A stretch of DNA of 12,810 nucleotides from CAYOLL01 sp964404765 [NCBI: uncultured Gemmatimonadota bacterium]. GTDB lineage: Bacteria > 4572-55. A model generated the notes under the pieces. It was not told where the DNA came from. It worked only from the letters and a program-made list of their open reading frames with translations, and did no database searches. The position numbers and the translations under genes were made by a program. The DNA is taken from contig CAYOLL010000170.1 in the NCBI GenBank assembly GCA_964404765.1, forward strand, positions 1 through 12,810, given 5' to 3'. Below are positions 1 through 6,142 of this stretch, piece by piece (position 1 is the stretch's first letter; every line of letters starts with the position of its first letter).

Positions 1-2101
1 CGTATAACTCCAGAGCCTGTTGATTGCTGTATTTTTTACGGGCCAGGTCGCCGGCCTTTTCCAGGTAAAAAATTGCTTTAGGGCCGATTTGCGCATGATG
101 GTAATGGTCGGCGATGACCGGGCAAAACCGGTTCACAATATCCGGCGGCTGTTGCTCAAACCAATCTCCGGCCCATTGATGATAAGCGCGTTTGAGGGCT
201 GTCAGTGTATTTTTATAAACGACCTCACGAGTGAAAATATGCTTAAAAATATATTCTTCGCTGCCTTCCAACAGCGTAGCAAAACGTTTGTAAATCAAAT
301 CAAGGCTGTTCAGAGAAGTCAGCGTTTCGTGCACTCGCTCCTGAGTCAAACCATTGGGCGCATGACTTTCAAAGTAAGTTAACAATTCCTTCCAAAATAT
401 CCGACCGATTACGGCAGAACCCATAATGATCCGTTTTTGATATTCGTTCAAGCCATCCACTCGCGCCTGAATCACACCTTCTATCGTGCCCGGAATAGCC
501 ACGCTTTTCAGGCGATCCAGATGGATAACCCAATCGGCATTTGTTGGGATTTCAATTACTTTGGCATCAATAAACATGCGCACCAATTCTTCTACATAAA
601 AGGGATTACCTTCGCTGCGCTGATTAATCAAGTCGCACAATTCGGTGGGAAGATGCGGGCAGCGACGTAGAACATGCCGGATAAATGCCAGTCGGCCCTC
701 TTTGGCCAGCGGCAAAATATCCACCCGACAGCGGCGCTCACCGCTTTTGTTAAATTCTGGATGCCGTTCGTACAATTCCGGCCGGGTCAAGCACAGGATA
801 AACAGCGGCGCGTCTTTGATCGAGGTGAACAGGTGCTCGATCAATTCCAAAGTGGCGTCGTCGGCCCAATGAATATCCTCAAAAACAAGGATTAACGGCT
901 GCTTGTCGGCCATACGCTGAAACAAATCCACAAATGCCTTGAACGCCCGCATCTGAATCTGATTGGGATCACTTCCTCGAATGCCCTTGATATGTTGGCT
1001 GTCATCATATTCGAAACAGAGAATTTCGGCAATGAAATGCGTCTGGATTTCCAATTGGGTCGGGGTAAAGGAGGTATCGTCCATCACATCGGCCACCATC
1101 TGTTCCAGTTTGGCTTGCGCCTCTGCCTTAGGTTCATCTTCTTTGATTTCTGACCGCTTGCAGATAATCCGGTAGAAGGAATAGAGAGGCATGGGGTTGA
1201 CCGGGAAGTTGCCGCCCTTGTCGTAAATAATCACTTCCGGCAGATCCTCGATAAACTTGTGGAATTCATATTCCAGCCGGCTTTTACCCAGCCCGGCCTC
1301 GCCCGTAATCGAAACGAAGGCTGGCTTTTTGTCGCGGACTGTTTGCGCAAAGGCTGACGTCAATGCCTGCAATTCGCTCTCGCGGCCGATCATGTGGACG
1401 TCCAGCCCGGCCAGGCTGCGAGTGCCGACGCGAATACCGCGCTCCCGTTCTGAAAGGAGCTCATAGACCTGAATCGGTTCGGACTTGCCCTTCACCGTGA
1501 CCGGCTCTAACGAATTAACCTCAAACAACCCCTTAATGTGCTTGAACGTCTCGTGACTGATCAGGATGCCGCCGACCGGCGCGGCATGTTCCAGGCGCGA
1601 GGCCAGATTGACCGCATCACCGAATAAATCAACCCGCCCGCCCATTTCCGTCACCCGCACAAAGCCGGTGTTGACGCCGATGCGCATCTTAAGCGCGAAG
1701 CCCTTGTCCTGCTGCAACCTTTCGCTTGTGGCTCGGAGCGCGGCTTGCATAGCCAAGGCAGTCCGCCCGGCGCGGATGGGATCGTCTTCCAAGCTGCGGG
1801 TCAGGCCAAAGGCGGCCATGACCGCATCGCCTACGTATTTGATCACCGTGCCGCCGTTCTTTTGGATGGCCGCGGTAATGGGCGCAAAGCACTGCTTCAT
1901 GATCTCGCTGACCTCGTCGGGATTAAGTTTTTCGCTCATGGCCGTGAAGCCGGAGATGTCGGAAAACAGGACGGTGAGGTTTTTGAGCTGTTCTGGGGAA
2001 GGCGTGGGCGCAGCCTCTTTGGGGATTTTATGCTCGCACTCTTCGCAGATCCAAGATTTTTTGCCTTCGGTCATTTCGGCGTTGCATTTGGGGCAGTTCA
2101 T
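1..2101 (-). CDS. Zinc-ribbon / class III adenylate cyclase / AAA ATPase regulator, 3' end beyond the window
   Basis: This is an open frame of 700 codons from the ATG at 2101 to the left edge, without a stop, so the C-terminus is missing. Residues 3-22 hold two CxxC pairs (CPKC, CEEC), a zinc ribbon. Residues about 41-220 are a class III nucleotide cyclase domain. Metal aspartates are at D48 (FSDISGFT) and D92 (VGDAVMAAFG), adenine-type residues at K88 and D162, and transition-state residues at N165 and R169, so it should be active and make cAMP from ATP. Residues about 238-420 form an AAA/STAND-like ATPase with Walker A GEAGLGKS (267-274) and Walker B LILVFEDIHWADD (403-415). The rest is helical and reaches TPR-like sequence at the edge. 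In this family the cyclase output is thought to be set by the ATPase/TPR sensor; the signal is unknown. It starts 43 bp after the ligase stop, with GAAGGAAAG about 8 nt before the ATG, so it is probably co-transcribed. No membrane segment is seen, suggesting a cytoplasmic protein. Confidence 0.93.
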   Translation of the reverse strand, partial: MNCPKCNAEMTEGKKSWICEECEHKIPKEAAPTPSPEQLKNLTVLFSDISGFTAMSEKLNPDEVSEIMKQCFAPITAAIQKNGGTVIKYVGDAVMAAFGLTRSLEDDPIRAGRTALAMQAALRATSERLQQDKGFALKMRIGVNTGFVRVTEMGGRVDLFGDAVNLASRLEHAAPVGGILISHETFKHIKGLFEVNSLEPVTVKGKSEPIQVYELLSERERGIRVGTRSLAGLDVHMIGRESELQALTSAFAQTVRDKKPAFVSITGEAGLGKSRLEYEFHKFIEDLPEVIIYDKGGNFPVNPMPLYSFYRIICKRSEIKEDEPKAEAQAKLEQMVADVMDDTSFTPTQLEIQTHFIAEILCFEYDDSQHIKGIRGSDPNQIQMRAFKAFVDLFQRMADKQPLILVFEDIHWADDATLELIEHLFTSIKDAPLFILCLTRPELYERHPEFNKSGERRCRVDILPLAKEGRLAFIRHVLRRCPHLPTELCDLINQRSEGNPFYVEELVRMFIDAKVIEIPTNADWVIHLDRLKSVAIPGTIEGVIQARVDGLNEYQKRIIMGSAVIGRIFWKELLTYFESHAPNGLTQERVHETLTSLNSLDLIYKRFATLLEGSEEYIFKHIFTREVVYKNTLTALKRAYHQWAGDWFEQQPPDIVNRFCPVIADHYHHAQIGPKAIFYLEKAGDLARKKYSNQQALELY

Positions 2102-2144
2102 GGGTGGTCTTTCCTTCGGTGAAACTCTTTCCGATAGTACGGGT

Positions 2145-4943
2145 TTAGTGCGCTTTTGGTTGATTGGCAAATGCTGCTTCCAGTTCGGCGATTTTATCGA
2201 ACAGCGTGGAATCTTGCCGGGCCAGACTCAGCAAAGCCTGACGAATCTGCTTTGCCTGCGCCGCGTCCTTTTGCCATAGCGCATATTTAAAGGCTAATAA
2301 TTGTGACCGCTTCATTAAGCCCGGCTCCGGATGACTCGCCGTAAATTGTTGATAATCGGCCAGCGTAGCTGCTGCGGCAGATGTATCCCCGGCTGCCACG
2401 TAGGCCGAAAACAGTTCGGGCAGCAACTTGTATTTCAGGTCCGGGCGAAGTTGTATAGCCTTTTTCAGAACGGATACGGCCGGATTTGGCGAGCGGTTTG
2501 TTTGATTGTAAAGATAACCCAAATTGCTCAGGATAGCCGGATCATTCGGAAAAAGTGTGTTGGCTTCCTCAAGCCGGGCAATCGCCGGCTCAAATTCTTG
2601 GGCGCGGGTGTAGGCACGGCCCAAATTCAGGTAAGTGATGACATGATTTTTACCAATTCCAGCAGTCAAATCGGTCATGAAAGGAATCAAATCGCCGGTG
2701 GACGCATAGCGCAGTAATAAGTCATACGCCAATTGCATTTCATCCAATATCTGTGTTTGCTGCGCCGCATTGGGCGAAGTATGATTGAGCTCGTTTAAAT
2801 AGGTGGTGATAGATTTTTTAAGCGCGATCACACCATCCGCCGGCCTGCCCTGAGCGGAGTCGAAGGGTTGATTATTTTCCAATAAAAAAGCGCCGCAGCG
2901 GAAATTTGTCTTGCCGTCATCACGATAGCGCAGGGCCTGTTGATAAGCCGTTAATGCCGCAGCTTTAGCCCCCATTTTCCGGTGGCACTCGCCGCGATAG
3001 AAAAAGACTTCACCGTAAGCCGGAGCCAGTTCATCCAGTTTAGTCCAGATTGTCAGCGCTTTTTCAGGCGCGCCCAGGTTCAGGTTACACAAGCCGAGTT
3101 TGTAGCTCGCCTCCGGATCGCGTGGCGCAAAGCCAAGCATTTGTTGATAAAAATCTGCGGCCGCCTGATAGTCTCCGGCCTCCAGCGCAGTGTCTCCGCG
3201 GTAAAGCCGTTGCTGACTTTGATAGTAATCCCAATCGCATTTGGTGACGATCAAAAAAGTTACTATGGCCAGCATCAACAGACTTCGACGCAATAGGCAA
3301 GGCGGCGTAAAAAATCGCTCGTCCGAAGTCGCAACCGCGCTCTTCTGCCGCAAACGCCAACCCAAAGCCGCCAATAACCACAAAACTTCCGGCGCGCCAA
3401 TATTGCGATAGTTTTCGTTGACCAGATTCAGCAGCCAAAAACCGCCAAACGCGGCTAAAACGGCAGCTGATTGCGGGTTGGATCGGTTGGGGCGCAAGTT
3501 CCAGGCAACACCGCCGACAAGCGCTACAAAGAAAATAAGCCCGGCAATGCCTTGTTCTGCCAGAACTTCCAAAAACTCGTTATGGGCGTGATCGACAAAT
3601 TGGGCAATCCCGTATTGCGAAAAATCGGGCTGACGATACAAGGGGAAATAGGTCTCAAATGCGCCGGGGCCACAGCCAAAAAAAGGCTTTTCCAGGATCA
3701 TCCGCCAGGCCCCGTGCCAGATGTGAGCGCGTTCGCCGGTCAGCCAATCAGACCTGTCCAGCAGTAAAGCGAAACGGCTTCGCAAATCCGGCAGCAACAC
3801 TGCCAGCAAAGCAAAAACTCCGGTGGCCGTTAGCGTGCTAAGAAGCGCCTGCCGTGGTCGTCCGGAAAATCGATATAACAGCAGGCTGATCGTTTGCAGC
3901 GCCGCCACCAGCCAAGCCATGCGCGTTTGGGTCAGGGCTAATGCGATCAAAGTGATAACGGCTAATAAGTAGCCTTGCCAGGGCTTTAGGATATCGAACT
4001 CGAAACCGTATTTCGAAACCTTCGCAAGGTTTGGCTGCGAAGCCTTCGCAAGGTTTGTTTTATCCGACTCGAAACCGTGCTGCGAAACCTTCGCAAGGTT
4101 TGGCTGCGAATCCTTCGCAAGGTTTGTTTTATCCGGATAACCTTGCGAAGGCTTTATTTTATCCGACTCAAAATCGTGCTGCGAAGCCTTCGCAAGGTTT
4201 GGCTGCGAAGCCTTCGCAAGGTTTGTTTTATCCGACTCGAAACCGTGCTGCGAAACCTTCGCAAGGTTTGGCTGCGAATCCTTCGCAAGGTTTGTTTTAT
4301 CCGGATAACCTTGCGAAGGCTTTATTTTATCCGACTCAAAATCGTGCTGCGAAGCCTTCGCAAGGTTTGGCTGCGAAATCTTCGTCAGGTTGACAAGGAC
4401 CAGCGGCCACATCATCACCAAAAATCCGGCAAAAAAAACCGGATTGCCAAATGTCGCATGAGGCCGACGCATGGTAAAATCGCCCCAGTCGAAAGGACCC
4501 AGACCGGCGTATTGAGCAAAGCTGAACAGGCATGTCAGCAGCAAAATACCAAAAAGCAGTCGCAAGGTTTGGCGAATTTGGGCCGCGCTGTTGAGAATTG
4601 ACAGACTTAGCCCAAAGAGAAGGCCATAGCATAATTGATTTACGAAAGTGTCGAGTCCAACCGCAGGATACGCCGATAATGCAAGGGTTAGCAATTGCCA
4701 GAAAAGTCCGCACACCCACGTCAACAAAATAAAGCGAGTGTCTTTTGCCATACGCCAACGCGCCGGCTGCGCCAATTGCAACGCCAGCAGCGCCAAAACG
4801 CCGCCATGCAAGAAAGAACGCTTGATCGCCAGTGTGTCGGTTGCCACAAAGCTAAGGCCAAGCGTCACCCCGACCATAACGACCCACAGCAGCCACAGCG
4901 AACAGCGTTCGGTTAGCGAAACGGTCGGCATCTTTGTCACCAC
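2145..4943 (-). CDS. O-antigen ligase/polymerase family membrane protein with C-terminal TPR repeats
   Basis: About 932 residues. Hydrophobic segments run from about 15 to 185 and again from 325 to 565. A Wzy_C-type region contains LTGERAHIWHGAW (401-413), GCGPGAFETYFPLYR (423-437) and DHAHNEFLEVLAEQG (451-465), typical of O-antigen ligases, polymerases and related oligosaccharyltransferases working at the periplasmic face. From about residue 575 a soluble part with TPR-like helices (for example GDYQAAADFYQQMLGFAPRD) follows the last membrane helix. Two oddities are a repetitive hydrophilic insertion at about 187-322 and a repeat-derived peptide at about 693-704, described separately. The start is ambiguous: GTG 4943, GTG 4940 (a GTGA overlap with the SWIM stop) or ATG 4931, all implying translational coupling to the SWIM gene. 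Whether it ligates O-antigen, polymerises an exopolysaccharide or glycosylates pilin cannot be told; no other glycan gene is in the window. Confidence 0.9.
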   Translation of the reverse strand: MVTKMPTVSLTERCSLWLLWVVMVGVTLGLSFVATDTLAIKRSFLHGGVLALLALQLAQPARWRMAKDTRFILLTWVCGLFWQLLTLALSAYPAVGLDTFVNQLCYGLLFGLSLSILNSAAQIRQTLRLLFGILLLTCLFSFAQYAGLGPFDWGDFTMRRPHATFGNPVFFAGFLVMMWPLVLVNLTKISQPNLAKASQHDFESDKIKPSQGYPDKTNLAKDSQPNLAKVSQHGFESDKTNLAKASQPNLAKASQHDFESDKIKPSQGYPDKTNLAKDSQPNLAKVSQHGFESDKTNLAKASQPNLAKVSKYGFEFDILKPWQGYLLAVITLIALALTQTRMAWLVAALQTISLLLYRFSGRPRQALLSTLTATGVFALLAVLLPDLRSRFALLLDRSDWLTGERAHIWHGAWRMILEKPFFGCGPGAFETYFPLYRQPDFSQYGIAQFVDHAHNEFLEVLAEQGIAGLIFFVALVGGVAWNLRPNRSNPQSAAVLAAFGGFWLLNLVNENYRNIGAPEVLWLLAALGWRLRQKSAVATSDERFFTPPCLLRRSLLMLAIVTFLIVTKCDWDYYQSQQRLYRGDTALEAGDYQAAADFYQQMLGFAPRDPEASYKLGLCNLNLGAPEKALTIWTKLDELAPAYGEVFFYRGECHRKMGAKAAALTAYQQALRYRDDGKTNFRCGAFLLENNQPFDSAQGRPADGVIALKKSITTYLNELNHTSPNAAQQTQILDEMQLAYDLLLRYASTGDLIPFMTDLTAGIGKNHVITYLNLGRAYTRAQEFEPAIARLEEANTLFPNDPAILSNLGYLYNQTNRSPNPAVSVLKKAIQLRPDLKYKLLPELFSAYVAAGDTSAAAATLADYQQFTASHPEPGLMKRSQLLAFKYALWQKDAAQAKQIRQALLSLARQDSTLFDKIAELEAAFANQPKAH
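2841..2867. repeat. Short intragenic repeat coding PFDSAQGRPADG inside the ligase TPR region
   Basis: A GC-rich stretch with a CCTGCCCTGAGCGGAGTC core reads on the minus strand as PFDSAQGRPADG (residues 693-704). It sits between two TPR helices (after FLLENNQ, before VIALKKS). From memory, very similar DNA recurs within and between genes of many environmental bacterial genomes. The frame is kept, so it appears to be an in-frame insertion of a dispersed repeat. Boundaries are approximate. Confidence 0.6.
4021..4377. repeat. 168-bp tandem repeat (about 2.1 copies) in-frame inside the ligase gene
   Basis: By eye, sequence from 4021 to 4209 matches 4189 to 4377, giving a period of 168 bp, or 56 codons, so the frame is kept. 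Each unit is itself made of near-palindromic 11-mers CCTTCGCAAGG or the reverse complement CCTTGCGAAGG, about eleven in total over 4018-4365, mostly in one orientation and two inverted. The encoded peptide is hydrophilic, repeating NLAKxSQ, FESDK and KPSQGYPDK, and lies between two membrane segments. The adjoining unique sequence FEFDILKPWQGYLL resembles FESDKIKPSQGYPD of the unit, so the array probably grew from local sequence. Confidence 0.9.
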
Positions 4944-5782
4944 AAATCCTGGCTCTTTGTTTTACGAATCAGCTTGTACATTTCTTCCATGGTTTCGATA
5001 AACGAATTATCGCGTTGCCAGAAAGGCGGATTGTCGCCCAGCTTTTTAATCATAATTGCGGGGATAATCGCCTCGCTGACCGGCTCCGGCTGCAGCGGTA
5101 AGCGGCGTGTGCCCAGCCAAAAGGATTTAAAGTTGATTTCGGGCAGGGGCATGCGTTCCGGCCGGGTAAAGTACGTTTCCCGCGGTTCGATGGCCGACTG
5201 TGCGCCGCCAAAAGAGGCCAGCAGCGCCTGTCCCAGCGGTGTTTTGGCCAACTCGTGCTGCAATTCCGGCAAAGTCAGTCCGCGTAACTCAAACAGCAGC
5301 AGCGGATTACGATCCAGTTCCGCTGCCACCAGAAAATAGACGCCAGCAATATGCTTGCAGGGGTTGGCATAATCCGGGCACGAGCAATCGGTTTCAAAAT
5401 CGTGGCGGCTATGGGGCAGCAGGTGTGCCGATGCCGCGGCAAACGCATCTTCAATATTGTCCGGCATTTCGTTCATCAACAGCTTGGAAACAAAGCCGGC
5501 TTTGGTCGCAATCTTTTGAATGACTTTCTGCCAATCATTGGCTGCAATGGGCTTCAGTTTGACAGTCGTTTTATACAGCGGCTCTTTGGTGACACCAAAA
5601 TAGGGGTTGATCGAGCCGCGTACTTTAGCGTCAATTTGACCCTTATTAATCTTAAACTCTTTGACCTTGCCGCCGCGAGCATAGCTGCGACCGCGGCCAA
5701 GCCGGCCACTGTCCATTATCGTTTCCAGGGCGCTGATAAAACGCTGTCCCCACCAGGTGCGGGAAAATTTTTGTGCTGCCAT
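4937..5782 (-). CDS. SWIM zinc-finger protein, partner of the SNF2 helicase
   Basis: 281 residues from the ATG at 5782; a TTG at 5785 is a less likely start. The N-terminus SRTWWGQRFISALE and the segment GRLGRGRSYARGGKV are characteristic of bacterial SWIM proteins encoded beside SNF2 helicases. The SWIM finger is intact: C133-S-C135, then C142-K-H144 (CxCx6CxH), followed by IAGVYFLVAAELDRNPLLLFELRG. SWIM fingers bind zinc and are thought to mediate DNA or protein binding; the exact job of this pair is not established. The helicase lies upstream on the same strand, separated by about 360 bp of repeats, which may have been inserted between once-adjacent genes. Its stop overlaps the ligase start region by up to 7 bp. 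There is no clear Shine-Dalgarno; AAGCGAG lies about 7 nt before the ATG. The protein is soluble, with no signal peptide or membrane segment. Confidence 0.92.
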   Translation of the reverse strand: MAAQKFSRTWWGQRFISALETIMDSGRLGRGRSYARGGKVKEFKINKGQIDAKVRGSINPYFGVTKEPLYKTTVKLKPIAANDWQKVIQKIATKAGFVSKLLMNEMPDNIEDAFAAASAHLLPHSRHDFETDCSCPDYANPCKHIAGVYFLVAAELDRNPLLLFELRGLTLPELQHELAKTPLGQALLASFGGAQSAIEPRETYFTRPERMPLPEINFKSFWLGTRRLPLQPEPVSEAIIPAIMIKKLGDNPPFWQRDNSFIETMEEMYKLIRKTKSQDLW

Positions 5783-5807
5783 CAAATACTCGCTTTCATA
5801 TTACATG

Positions 5808-5829
5808 GATGAACAGGATGAACAGGATA
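5808..5829. repeat. Short direct repeat GGATGAACA, about 2.5 copies, upstream of the SWIM gene
   Basis: GGATGAACA occurs at 5808-5816 and 5817-5825 and starts again at 5826. On the minus strand this reads ATCCTGTTCATCCTGTTCATCC, ending about 25 nt upstream of the SWIM ATG. From memory, words of this kind are common intergenic repeats in environmental bacteria. It would fall in the 5' leader of the SWIM transcript. Confidence 0.6.
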
Positions 5830-5862
5830 AAAAATTGATACTTGCTCCGGTATATAAAAATC

Positions 5863-6125
5863 AGAACACGGATTTGACGGGTACTCACGGATTTTTTTTA
5901 TTTCTGCTTTTTATCCGCGAAAATCCGTTAACCTGAATAATTGATAAACGCAAGAGACGCAAACGGCGCAACGACGCAACCGCTTGATTTCTACGGGCAC
6001 AAGGTTTCACCACGGGGACACGGAGATCACGGAGAAAAATCCTTTCTTTTTACCTTCTCTGTGTGCTCGGTGTCTCTGTGGTGAAATGAAAGATTATACC
6101 CTTTGAAAGTATAAATCCGTGTTCT
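5863..6125. repeat. Composite palindromic element between the SNF2 and SWIM genes
   Basis: The 360-bp gap between helicase and SWIM genes holds no credible gene. It is bounded by a perfect 13-bp inverted repeat, AGAACACGGATTT at 5863-5875 and AAATCCGTGTTCT at 6113-6125. Between the ends lie further copies of the words CACGGATTT and AAATCCG, a GACGCAA-rich stretch (5946-5980) and a long internal hairpin (6005-6086). It resembles a non-coding repeat mosaic or MITE-like element; no transposase is inside. Confidence 0.65.
6005..6086. repeat. Long imperfect hairpin, 32-nt arms, downstream of the SNF2 gene
   Basis: The left arm 6005-6036 starts TTTCACCACGGGGACAC; the right arm 6055-6086 ends GTGTCTCTGTGGTGAAA. 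The arms pair over 32 nt with about six mismatches and an 18-nt loop. It lies 57 nt after the SNF2 stop and could stabilise or end that transcript, but no U-run follows it, so a classical terminator is not supported. From memory this word is a widespread intergenic repeat. Confidence 0.75.
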
Positions 6126-6142
6126 AAATTACGCCATTACTC

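Noticed and set aside
1566-2279. 237-codon plus-strand frame opposite the cyclase
   Set aside because: It is antisense to a gene with complete catalytic motifs and has no recognisable domain.
4031-4601. Plus-strand open frames reading AKPSQGL-type repeats opposite the ligase
   Set aside because: They exist because the 168-bp period is a multiple of three and the unit is near-palindromic, so several frames stay open on both strands. The minus-strand frame has the membrane and ligase motifs.
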